A stretch of DNA of 6,029 nt. It comes from Candidatus Methanolliviera sp. GoM_oil. GTDB lineage: Archaea; Halobacteriota; Methanoliparia; Methanoliparales; Methanoliparaceae. The stretch's first letter is position 1. Every line of letters begins with the position of its first letter. The stretch lies in NCBI GenBank assembly GCA_902158735.1, contig CABGHG010000108.1, positions 1-6,029 on the forward strand. The letters run 5' to 3'. The position numbers were made by a program, and so were the translations under genes. The notes under the pieces were generated by a model. The model was not told the origin of the DNA. It saw only the letters and a list, made by a program, of their open reading frames with translations, and did not search any database. Below, piece after piece: positions 1 through 5,062 of the stretch.

Positions 1-200
1 GCGAAAATGCCTCCCCGCGACATGTTCCAGCTAAAATTATTGAAGCACCAGATATCCCTTACACGCTGAATATGAAAAAGGTGGAGTCCGCGGTCACGAA
101 TATAATACATGATATGCCCGTACTTAATAGAGACGCTTTAATTAATCCAGAATCACTGGACTACTATGAAAGTATTCTCCATAAGATTCAGAAGGATTAA
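1..200 (+). CDS. Acetoacetate-CoA ligase, C-terminal end (partial)
   Basis: The frame is open from the left edge (first full codon at 3) to TAA at 198-200, giving the last 65 residues. It reads SPRHVPAKI, then IPYTLNMKKVE, then NPESLDYY near the end. These match the C-terminal adenylate-forming subdomain of acetoacetyl-CoA synthetases, where PYTLN-x-KKVE carries the conserved lysine of acyl-adenylate synthetases. The family activates acetoacetate with ATP and CoA in the cytoplasm, linking ketone or short-chain acid metabolism to the acetyl-CoA pool. The end looks intact and full length. The gene abuts an acyl-CoA dehydrogenase remnant within a few bases, which suggests a former acyl-CoA metabolism cluster. 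The start and promoter lie outside the window. An acetyl- or propionyl-CoA synthetase is less likely because the TLN-x-KKVE signature is specific to this branch. Confidence 0.85.
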   Translation, partial: ENASPRHVPAKIIEAPDIPYTLNMKKVESAVTNIIHDMPVLNRDALINPESLDYYESILHKIQKD

Positions 201-523
201 TTATGATAGGTCCAGCATGATGCTTCTTGTCACGAGAACGACACCGAAGGAAGAAGTCAAAAGAAAGAGCGAGGGACTGACGTTGTTCCTGGCCGATCTT
301 CCAGATGACTCCGTGAGGGGGGAAGCGATGGCAAAACATAGCATCAACTATTCGCATGCGATGCAAGTGCCAGGCGGGTATGGATATGCAAAAGAACAAC
401 ACGTAGAGCGATGGTGGCGCGAGATGCAGCTTTGTCGGTTAGGCTCCTGTAACGAACCAGATGTCCCTTGCATACATAGGAGAGCACATCATGGGTATGC
501 CAAAGTCTTTTAGAACGGTCTGA
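201..523 (+). pseudogene. Acyl-CoA dehydrogenase remnant (internal deletion plus frameshift)
   Basis: Two blocks of an acyl-CoA dehydrogenase are fused. The first, from about 205, reads MMLLVTRTTPKEEVKRKS then GLTLFLADL, which is the middle beta-domain of the family. It runs into GEAMAKHSINYSHAMQ, VPGGYGYAKEQHVERWWRE, the C-terminal helical domain with its hallmark GGYGYAKE. An extra base near 440-445 then shifts the frame. In frame 2 the tail continues APVTNQMSLAYIGEHIMGM and ends at TGA 521-523. A normal enzyme has about 380-400 residues. Here the N-terminal part, including most FAD and substrate contacts, and a stretch between the two blocks are gone. Intact enzymes oxidise acyl-CoA to enoyl-CoA with electron-transfer flavoprotein. 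The frame also reads upstream to an ATG at 166 inside the preceding gene, but no family similarity is seen before about 205. Almost certainly non-functional. Confidence 0.85.
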
Positions 524-821
524 GAAGTTAGTTTATCCCCTCTTGAAGACCCCAATTCGAAAGAGGGAGGATAAAAGTCACAGGAAGAGGCGATCCAGTA
601 CGCCCCAGATAAACAATTTTCTTCGACCCACGCCACCGTTGACTTCTCAATTCTCTTTATCATCCTCGCAGAGTTCACTAGGCTTCTCTATCGCCTCGAG
701 GAGCGAATTTGAGAAACACACCACGCATCGATTTGAGCAGTGGTTTAGCCCCAAATACATGACATATCTCGTGGATCGCCTCCTTCTCTATAAGTTAGAT
801 ATCGGGGTGGTAAGATCTTAA
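524..821 (+). other. Stretch without an identified gene; weak open frame at 543-821
   Basis: No known protein was recognised here on either strand. A frame is open from ATG 543 to TAA 819-821 (92 codons). Its first two thirds are rich in Ser, Arg and Pro and look like random translation. The last part (FEQWFSPKYMTYLVDRLLLY) looks more protein-like and is in frame with the coding-like tail at 822-980. A 7-bp stem, CCCTCTT at 538-544 with AAGAGGG at 561-567, lies just after the dehydrogenase remnant and lacks a T-run. There is no clear ribosome site before 543. Most likely this is decayed sequence. Confidence 0.35.
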
Positions 822-980
822 AATCTGAGCATTGTGCTAAGCGGCGTTTCAGATGATGAGCGCGCCTTTTACATGTCGGATATGACGATAACGCCGGGAA
901 AGCAGGTAGAAGAGTGCTATAAGACCGCAAAGAGATACTTGAATAAGGTTAATATTGGAAATAAACATTTGCTTGGATAG
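822..980 (+). pseudogene. Possible C-terminal remnant of an unidentified gene upstream of rimI
   Basis: After the TAA at 819-821 the same frame stays open for 52 codons to TAG 978-980. It reads VLSGVSDDERAFYMSDMTIT and later a charged helix ending NKVNIGNKHLLG. The composition is like a genuine acidic/amphipathic protein end, and the stop lies two bases before the rimI ATG, as in an operon. The ending recalls the VRIGN-x-HLL tails of some archaeal radical SAM proteins, but that is a weak resemblance. An ATG at 873 or GTG at 834 could start a tiny protein, but neither has a good ribosome site. It is more likely the tail of a longer gene broken by the stop at 819 and by loss of its front. Confidence 0.35.
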
Positions 981-982
981 AG

Positions 983-1381
983 ATGATAAGAAAATTCACC
1001 CACCGGGATATGAGAAGGATATTGGAGATAGAATCGAACTCCTTCCCAAAATCTGCTTACGATCGATTCACGTTCTTCTATTTTTCAAGGTTATACCAGT
1101 TCTTGGTATATAAAGATGAGAAGATTATCGCGTACATCATCTTTGATGAGAGAAATGGCCACATTGCTTCGATCGCGGTCGATCCATTGCATAGAAGGAG
1201 GGGGATAGGAACGAGACTCGTAGAAGAGGTGCTTAAAACTTGTGGAAGGGCATGGGCGGAGGTGAGAGTGAGCAATAAAACTGCGCAAGCATTTTACGAG
1301 GTTCTTGGGTTTATTAAGATAGCAGTCATACCGAATTATTATAGAGAGGAAGATGCACACGTGATGGCAAGATCAAGGTAA
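983..1381 (+). CDS. rimI: RimI-like GNAT N-acetyltransferase
   Basis: This 132-residue protein has the full GNAT fold in normal family length. Beta strand HIASIAVDP (60-68) is followed by the acetyl-CoA pyrophosphate loop RRRGIG (71-76). Motif B contains SNKTAQAFYEVLGF (97-110). The C-terminal IPNYYREEDAHVM (116-128) is the ending typical of archaeal RimI/Nat enzymes. These transfer acetyl from acetyl-CoA to protein N-termini in the cytoplasm; archaeal members accept Ser, Ala, Thr or Met starts. ATG 983 is chosen because homology begins immediately (MIRKFTHRDMRRILEIE). The ribosome site is weak (GGATAGAG overlapping the start region). The preceding frame stops two bases upstream, so it was probably translated as the downstream gene of a transcript. 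No damage is visible. The exact substrate cannot be read from sequence. Confidence 0.9.
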   Translation: MIRKFTHRDMRRILEIESNSFPKSAYDRFTFFYFSRLYQFLVYKDEKIIAYIIFDERNGHIASIAVDPLHRRRGIGTRLVEEVLKTCGRAWAEVRVSNKTAQAFYEVLGFIKIAVIPNYYREEDAHVMARSR

Positions 1382-1400
1382 TTCCTTCAGCCGGACCCAC

Positions 1401-1424
1401 TTTTTATTTAAGCTCTCTTCTTTT
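1401..1424 (+). terminator. T-rich archaeal-type termination tract after rimI
   Basis: Starting 20 bases after the rimI stop there is TTTTTATTTA and then a second pyrimidine run CTCTTCTTTT. Archaeal RNA polymerase terminates on T-runs without needing a hairpin. The next gene has its own promoter about 100 bases on, so termination here is sensible. Position inferred only from base composition. Confidence 0.4.
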
Positions 1425-1507
1425 CGGCATTTGTAGTCAAATATGCTCTGTTGAATAATTCTGTTGTTAATCTATCTTCCTTTTAAAATATTTGTGTTAA
1501 AAAGAGA

Positions 1508-1519
1508 AGTCGATCGACT
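1508..1519. promoter_or_regulatory. Perfect 12-bp palindrome AGTCGATCGACT beside a TATA box
   Basis: The sequence equals its own reverse complement over 12 bases. It ends three bases before the TATA-like TTTAAATAT at 1522-1530, covering the place where TFB binds (BRE). That position suits an operator where a dimeric helix-turn-helix regulator blocks or aids preinitiation complex assembly. No regulator gene is in the window, so function is inferred. A chance GATC-centred palindrome cannot be excluded. Confidence 0.4.
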
Positions 1520-1521
1520 GA

Positions 1522-1530
1522 TTTAAATAT
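1522..1530 (+). promoter_or_regulatory. TATA box for the DUF4242 gene
   Basis: TTTAAATAT matches the archaeal box A consensus and lies about 60 bases before the start codon. Transcription would begin about 25 bases downstream, near 1550-1556, leaving a leader of roughly 35 bases. The leader ends in the ribosome site GGGAGGAG (1579-1586), three bases before ATG 1590, a strong pairing to the 16S tail. Confidence 0.6.
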
Positions 1531-1589
1531 TAGAAACACCACTCTTTGTATTGTAGCTGCAAAAGCAGTTCAACAAAAGGGAGGAGAAA

Positions 1590-1859
1590 ATGCCAAAGTT
1601 TTTCCTTGAGCACACGTTTGGGAAGGAATTTTTTGAGAGACCACAGGCCGAGATAGACAAAGACTTCAAAGCCGCAAAAGCTAACTCAACCACGGATGCC
1701 TACTGGGTTAAGAGCTACCTCGTGCCGGAACTGGGAAAGATCTACTGCGAGTGGGATGCAAAAGATGCAGAATCGATAAAACAGGTGTTTTCCAAGACAG
1801 GAACGCCATACGATAAAATCACCGAGACGAAGATAGTCTTCTCAGAAGATTTCAGATAA
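1590..1859 (+). CDS. DUF4242-family small protein (SCO4226-like)
   Basis: The 89-residue protein begins MPKFFLEHTFG and continues with YWVKSYLVPELGKIYCEWDA (38-57), then DAESIKQVFSKTGTPYDKI (59-77) and ETKIV. This is the ferredoxin-like pattern of DUF4242: a W-x-x-S-Y strand, a strand ending in C-x-W/Y-D-A, a helix A-E-x-I-x-x-x-x-x-x-x-G-x-P, then a final strand. Family length is about 80-100. Streptomyces SCO4226 of this family binds nickel, but the role is otherwise unknown and metal binding is not shown here. No signal peptide or membrane segment is seen, so it is cytoplasmic. The start is fixed by GGGAGGAG just upstream. It has its own promoter and lies 92 bases before a DUF3303-like gene on the same strand, so the two are likely co-transcribed. 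Confidence 0.75.
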   Translation: MPKFFLEHTFGKEFFERPQAEIDKDFKAAKANSTTDAYWVKSYLVPELGKIYCEWDAKDAESIKQVFSKTGTPYDKITETKIVFSEDFR

Positions 1860-1937
1860 TTTGAGTGCAAGGAATCGAACTATTCACGTTTTGTGAGCAC
1901 CGAGGTGGGGTGCAATGATAGAAGTACCAATAAGAAA

Positions 1938-1948
1938 GAGGGGGTGAT
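1938..1948 (+). promoter_or_regulatory. Strong ribosome binding site before the DUF3303-like gene
   Basis: GAGGGGGTGAT lies three bases before ATG 1952 and nearly matches the full anti-Shine-Dalgarno complement GGAGGTGATC. It fixes the start. The 92-base gap before the gene also contains small stems (TCAC/GTGA at 1884-1896 and GCACC/GGTGC at 1897-1913) but no convincing TATA box, consistent with translation from the upstream transcript. Confidence 0.65.
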
Positions 1949-1951
1949 AAT

Positions 1952-2248
1952 ATGAGATGTGTATTTATTAATAGATGGGAACCGGGAAAGTACAAGGAAG
2001 TCAGCGAGCGATATTTTGCATTGCTAGATGGTAAAGCCCCAAAAGATGTCATGGAAGCCGACAAGAAAATTAAATGGATTACTAGGGAATTTCCGAGCAT
2101 CTACGGTCAAAACTGTACTGTATTTGTAGCTGAAGCAGATGAGACATCTATAGCAACATGGGAACGGTATTTTGCAGATCTGATGACACCTGAATTTATG
2201 CCCACCATTCCCTTCGAGGATCTGCAGAAATTTGGACCCAAGAAATAG
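1952..2248 (+). CDS. DUF3303-like small protein
   Basis: This 98-residue protein starts MRCVFINRWEPGKYKEVSER, the pattern of alpha/beta-barrel dimer-type proteins (strand, then W-x-P-x-K, then helix). A later strand reads CTVFVAEAD (109 codons of sequence are not present; this lies at residues 55-63). It is followed by TSIATWERYFADL, with MTPEFMPTIPFEDL near the end. The pairing of V-x-V-x-E-A-D with a helix containing W and then x-P-x-x-x-x-E-D is what is seen in DUF3303 proteins, whose function is unknown. There is no transmembrane segment or signal peptide. The gene follows the DUF4242-like gene with an excellent ribosome site, suggesting both products are made together. Family assignment is moderately sure; no catalytic residue is evident and no reaction is proposed. 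Confidence 0.6.
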   Translation: MRCVFINRWEPGKYKEVSERYFALLDGKAPKDVMEADKKIKWITREFPSIYGQNCTVFVAEADETSIATWERYFADLMTPEFMPTIPFEDLQKFGPKK

Positions 2249-2296
2249 TTCAGGTGCAACGTTAGAGAGATTCCTTCAACGATGAAGTTGCCGCAT

Positions 2297-2317
2297 TCCT
2301 CCCCTTCTTCCTTTTTT
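2297..2317 (+). terminator. Pyrimidine-rich T-run terminator after the DUF3303-like gene
   Basis: A tract of C and T bases 50-70 bases after the stop ends in six T at 2312-2317. This is typical of archaeal intrinsic termination and would close the DUF4242-DUF3303 transcript. Confidence 0.5.
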
Positions 2318-2683
2318 GTAGAACACACAGACTATGGTTGAGTACCATCCCGATAATCGTCAGTATGATCTCTCTTTCTTACATCGAGCTCTAATTCTTG
2401 AGAATTTCTCATATTTTATAGCCCCCAGCCTTTCTGAGACAAAAAGGACCGATGTTCCTGCGTGCTGGAAGTAATAAATGCCATGACCAATGGATTGGAC
2501 TATATGGCACTGGCAGAAGCCGCCCTTGAGGGGATGGAAGGACGATGGAGGCGTTCCTTATTTGTGAAGGAGTGGATAAAGAAATCCACGGGTGAGCGTT
2601 TTAAAAGTTTAATATATGTTAGGTACCCAGTTTTAATCCCAGAATTTATCATAACAGCCCTCTTTCTTTCATTCTATTTGTTA
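2318..2683. other. Stretch without a recognised gene; unassigned frame 2462-2716
   Basis: No gene was recognised on either strand. One plus-strand frame runs from GTG 2462 to TGA 2714-2716. Its first about 45 residues (AMTNGLDYMALAEAALEGME, then RWRRSLFVKEWIKKSTG) look like an amphipathic helical protein. The second half is hydrophobic and overlaps the end of the minus-strand radical SAM gene. There is no ribosome site at 2462, and the frame reads back only to a stop at 2435-2437. It could be a gene fragment joined to non-coding DNA. A small stem ATGGT/ACCAT lies at 2332-2346. No promoter was identified with confidence. Confidence 0.3.
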
Positions 2684-3460
2684 TCATTTCAAAATTTTCA
2701 GGATTTCCTGTTTTGAATAAAATTCTGATGTATCTAAACTTCCCGCCAAATCATTCGGCAGGATCAGATGCCTTATTAATAGACCTCTGTACAAGATCCC
2801 ATCCTCATCTATTTTCAGATCTCCAACCTGACGGTGCATCTCTTCGACGGCTTCTCTGCACCGATAAAAGTAGTCGGGAGCACCCGAATATTTTTTTGCA
2901 GGTTTCTTAGAGATATACTTTATGTCTGGCATGTATATATCAACGATCCCTTCCAATAACTTTATCGTCTCAACGTTCTCGTATCCGCCACAGTTATAGA
3001 CGATCGGCAGGCGAAGACCTCTCTTGATCGCATATCTGATCGATCTTGCGATCTGCGGTGCGAAATGGGTTGGAGTAACGAGATTTATGTTATGGCATCC
3101 CCTTCTCTGTAATTCGATCATCATCTCGGCCGCTCCCTCCGTAGATACCTCTCTTCCGATGCCTAGATGACTGATCTCATAGTTCTGACAATATACGCAA
3201 CGAAGATTACAGTTTGTCAGAAAGATCGTTCCGGATCCCCCCGTGCCGACCAGAGGCTCCTCCTCTCCAAAATGTGGGCCATAACTCGACACTATGAGCT
3301 CTCTTCCAGATCTACAAAATCCCTCCTCTCCCTTTAACCTGTTCTTTCCGCATTTTCTTGGGCATAACTCACAACTCTCGAGTATCTTGTAGAGTTCTCT
3401 TATCCTCTCATCCAGCACTCCGCTTTCGTATAATCCGATATAGCTCGGTTCGAACTTCAT
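2684..3460 (-). CDS. COG1313/PflX-like radical SAM protein, C-terminally truncated
   Basis: The 258-residue protein starts with a cysteine-rich segment CELCPRKCGKNR (Cys30, 33, 37) and FCRSG (Cys49). GPHFGEEEPLVGTGGSGTIF then leads into the radical SAM cluster NCNLRCVYC, with CX3CX2C at Cys84, 88 and 91 ligating the 4Fe-4S that cleaves S-adenosylmethionine. The barrel continues with NINLVTPTHFAPQI, PIVYNCGGYE and DIYMPDIKY, and ends around RHLILPNDLAGS. Relatives continue for roughly 50-70 more residues with a conserved N-I-M-x-Q-Y-x-P block. Here the homology stops at LAGS and is replaced by SLDTSEFYSKQEILKILK and TGA. The annotation 'PflA-like' is by fold only; the substrate is unknown. The ATG at 3458-3460 overlaps the stop of the decayed deacetylase-family frame (ATGA), so they formed an operon. 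The truncated protein may be inactive. Confidence 0.8.
   Translation of the reverse strand: MKFEPSYIGLYESGVLDERIRELYKILESCELCPRKCGKNRLKGEEGFCRSGRELIVSSYGPHFGEEEPLVGTGGSGTIFLTNCNLRCVYCQNYEISHLGIGREVSTEGAAEMMIELQRRGCHNINLVTPTHFAPQIARSIRYAIKRGLRLPIVYNCGGYENVETIKLLEGIVDIYMPDIKYISKKPAKKYSGAPDYFYRCREAVEEMHRQVGDLKIDEDGILYRGLLIRHLILPNDLAGSLDTSEFYSKQEILKILK
2690..2715 (-). terminator. Inverted repeat at the truncated radical SAM 3' end
   Basis: CAAAA (2690-2694) and TTTTG (2711-2715) enclose CAGGA-TT-TCCTG (2699-2710), giving a two-part stem with a four-base bulge. It codes for the last residues of the truncated radical SAM protein and ends four bases before its stop codon. It could act as a terminator hairpin, or it could be the scar of an insertion that removed the gene's 3' end. 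No T-run follows on the minus strand. Confidence 0.35.
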
Positions 3461-3707
3461 TTCGCAAGTATCCTTATCATCCTTGGAAAGATATACTCGG
3501 CGACGTCTCCTCTTTTACCCTATCCAGATGTTCCCTCGAATGGACATTCAATAAAAGCTCCTCAGATACCTTCTCCGGTTTAAAGAGATCTACTTCTTCC
3601 AATTGTAGCTCTCTCTCCATCGCTTTAGGAAAGTTCTTGAATCTATCACCCACGACGGGCCAAGAATGCCGTGCAAATATTTCATGGAAGAATACTCCAG
3701 TTTTCAT
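3457..3707 (-). pseudogene. Histone-deacetylase-family remnant (internal deletion and frameshift)
   Basis: The first 66 residues match the N-terminus of archaeal histone deacetylase/acetoin-utilisation family proteins: MKTGVFFHEIFARHSWPVVG, then RFKNFPKAM and the conserved VSEELLLNVHSREHLDRVKE. Family members are about 300-370 residues and carry the zinc-binding His/Asp motifs further on, all missing here. After VKEE the original frame stops at 3477. In the neighbouring frame it continues DVAEYIFPRMIRILAK and stops at TGA 3457-3459, overlapping the radical SAM start. The simplest reading is deletion of most of the gene, leaving head and tail out of frame. Intact members deacetylate acetyl-lysine or similar amides. 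This one cannot, having lost the catalytic core. The assignment of the tail block is less sure than that of the head. Confidence 0.7.
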
Positions 3708-3727
3708 ATGTTGTGTTTATCTGATTG

Positions 3728-3739
3728 GATATAGAAAAC
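3728..3739 (-). promoter_or_regulatory. TATA box for the minus-strand deacetylase/radical SAM unit
   Basis: On the minus strand TTTTCTATATCC lies with its centre about 26 bases before the ATG at 3705-3707. This is the distance from TATA box to transcription start in archaea. No ribosome site is seen between it and the ATG, so the transcript is probably leaderless. It would drive the remnant and, through the ATGA overlap, the radical SAM gene. Confidence 0.5.
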
Positions 3740-3770
3740 ATTTTCTCAAAAATGATTGAAGATCGATAAA

Positions 3771-3785
3771 GTTAAATGATATTTA
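3771..3785 (+). promoter_or_regulatory. TATA-like element for the phosphoribosyltransferase
   Basis: GTTAAATGATATTTA lies about 25 bases before ATG 3804. There is no purine-rich ribosome site in between, again suggesting a leaderless transcript. It is back to back with the minus-strand promoter at 3728-3739, forming a divergent promoter region of about 95 bases. Confidence 0.4.
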
Positions 3786-3803
3786 CCTCTGAAAATAAAT
3801 GAA

Positions 3804-4531
3804 ATGACAGAGATAATTGAAGATAGATCGTTAAGGAATAAGACATCTGTATTCAGGGATCGCCCCCACGCTGGCGAGCTTTTATCAGAATGGCTTGAAG
3901 ATTATAGGGAGAAGGATGCATGTCTGCAAATCTTCGATTTGCACGATCCTACGACGAAGTCGTCAGGACGTGCTGGCAATCCCGGCCGGAGGAGTACCAG
4001 TTGGAGTCGAAATCTCAAAGAGATTAAATTTACCGCTCGATCTGGCCGTCGTCAGGAAGATTCACATACCATGGAACAGGGAAGCGGGATTCGGTGCAAT
4101 GGCGTGGGACGGTATCATATTACTAAACGAGGATCTCGTGAAACATTTAGAATTGAGCAAAAAAGAGATAGACGATTGCATCGCTGAGGAGAGAGAGGAG
4201 ATCGAGAAGAGGATGATTATTTGGATACGACAAATTCCCGGAGATTGTGGATAAAACGGTGATACTCGTCGATGATGGGCTGGCATCAGGATTTACGATC
4301 TTGGCGGCGGTTTATTCAGTGAGGAGAAGGAATCCAAAAGAATTGGTCGTCGCAGTTCCGACGTCCTCTCTTGTTGCTGTTGAGAGAATAGAGAATCACG
4401 TAGATAAGATTATTTGTTTAAACATCAGAACGGGACCGATATTTGCAGTTGCAGACGCCTATGAGCAATGGTACGATCTCGAAGATGAAGAAGTGCTCAA
4501 ATTCTTAAGATCTGCCGAATGGGAAGTTTAA
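3804..4531 (+). pseudogene. COG1926-type phosphoribosyltransferase, broken by insertion and frameshift
   Basis: Three frames together make one phosphoribosyltransferase of about 225 residues. Frame 3 from ATG 3804 gives FRDRPHAGELLSEWLEDYRE. Frame 1 from 3970 gives VLAIPAGGVPVGVEISKR, LDLAVVRKIHIP and EREEIEKRM. Frame 2 from about 4220 gives KFPEIVDKT, the PRPP-binding loop VILVDDGLASG (4259-4291), VVAVPTSS and EQWYDLEDEEV, ending TAA 4529-4531. The first break is a 46-base insertion at 3924-3969; removing it joins EKDAC directly to VLAIP. The second is one extra base near 4216-4223 in ATTATTT. Intact members bind PRPP, but their acceptor is uncertain. Everything except the breaks is well conserved, so inactivation looks recent. 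The last part could in principle restart at GTG 4247, but it would lack half the fold. yjbQ follows after 39 bases, probably on the same transcript. Confidence 0.85.
3924..3969 (+). repeat. 46-bp two-hairpin insertion inside the phosphoribosyltransferase
   Basis: Two adjacent stems are seen. The first is GCAAATC-TTC-GATTTGC at 3926-3942, seven pairs with a three-base loop. The second is CCTACGAC (3948-3955), loop GAA, then GTCGT-C-AGG (3959-3967), eight pairs with one bulged C. Excising exactly these 46 bases restores the conserved protein frame across the join. No intact target duplication is obvious. Parts resemble the hairpin cluster at 5740-5841: GTCTGC followed by AAATCT-y-CGATTT, and a GAA-looped stem with CCTAC and AGGAC ends. 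It encodes nothing and looks like a small palindromic element moved in trans. Confidence 0.7.
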
Positions 4532-4570
4532 AGAACAATTTGTGATAAACGATATTTGAAGGGAGATAGA

Positions 4571-4990
4571 TTGAAGATTACATCTAAGCGCATCAATTTC
4601 AAGACGAGAGGAGAGACGGACATCATAGACATAACAGGTGAAGTTACAAATGCTATAAAAGCGTCAGAAATTAGGAATGGCATTGTAACGATATTTGTTC
4701 CTGGCGCCACCGGCGCAGTGACGACGATCGAATACGAGCCGGGATTGCTGAAAGATCTTCCGGCGATGCTCGAGAGAATAGCTCCAAAGGAGATCGAATA
4801 CGAACACGAAAAACGTTGGCACGATGGAAATGGGCACTCTCACGTTAGGGCGTCTTTACTTGGGCCGAGCATAACTATTCCGTTTGAAGATGGCAGATTG
4901 ACCCTGGGAACTTGGCAGCAGATCGTATTTATTGAATTGGACAATAAGAGCCGCTCGAGAGAAGTTGTGCTTCAGATAATGGGAGAATAA
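4571..4990 (+). CDS. yjbQ: YjbQ/UPF0047 family protein
   Basis: The 139-residue protein is of normal family length and undamaged. Seen in order: MKITSKRINFKTRGETDIID at the start, GATGAVTTIEYEPG (45-58), HDGNGHSHVRASLLGPS (84-100) with the conserved histidines, and LTLGTWQQIVFIELD (110-124). This is the UPF0047/TIGR00149 family; some members show weak thiamine-phosphate synthase activity, but the physiological role is unsettled. TTG 4571 is preferred over the upstream in-frame TTG 4556, because GGGAGAT (4561-4567) sits three bases before it and because homology begins there. It is cytoplasmic. It follows the phosphoribosyltransferase pseudogene by 39 bases, so it probably shared that transcript and may now depend on a promoter inside it. 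Confidence 0.9.
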   Translation: MKITSKRINFKTRGETDIIDITGEVTNAIKASEIRNGIVTIFVPGATGAVTTIEYEPGLLKDLPAMLERIAPKEIEYEHEKRWHDGNGHSHVRASLLGPSITIPFEDGRLTLGTWQQIVFIELDNKSRSREVVLQIMGE

Positions 4991-5029
4991 ATCTCTTCCA
5001 TAATTGACAGATCCACTTTGAGATCGTCC

Positions 5030-5042
5030 CTTATAATATATT
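5030..5042 (+). promoter_or_regulatory. TATA box for the phosphodiesterase-family fragment
   Basis: CTTATAATATATT is a strong archaeal box A centred about 27 bases before ATG 5063. Transcription would start almost at the ATG, so the message may be leaderless. An AAGGA at 5054-5058 would otherwise serve as a weak ribosome site. Confidence 0.6.
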
Positions 5043-5062
5043 GGAGATAAAAAAAGGATACC

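Noticed and set aside
538..567. Rho-independent-like terminator after the acyl-CoA dehydrogenase
   Set aside because: Seven-pair stem with a 16-base loop and no following T-run; too weak to call.
439..678. Minus-strand open frame of 79 codons
   Set aside because: It lies opposite the recognisable acyl-CoA dehydrogenase tail, has no ribosome site and no familiar motif; a shadow frame.
1078..1360. Two minus-strand frames opposite rimI
   Set aside because: They are antisense to a complete GNAT domain and match nothing known.
3358..3759. Plus-strand frame of 133 codons
   Set aside because: Antisense to the radical SAM start and the deacetylase remnant, both of which carry clear family motifs.
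4247..4531. Separate short gene starting at GTG 4247
   Set aside because: It begins just before the PRPP loop of the phosphoribosyltransferase and continues its alignment; no ribosome site. Better read as the third piece of the broken gene.
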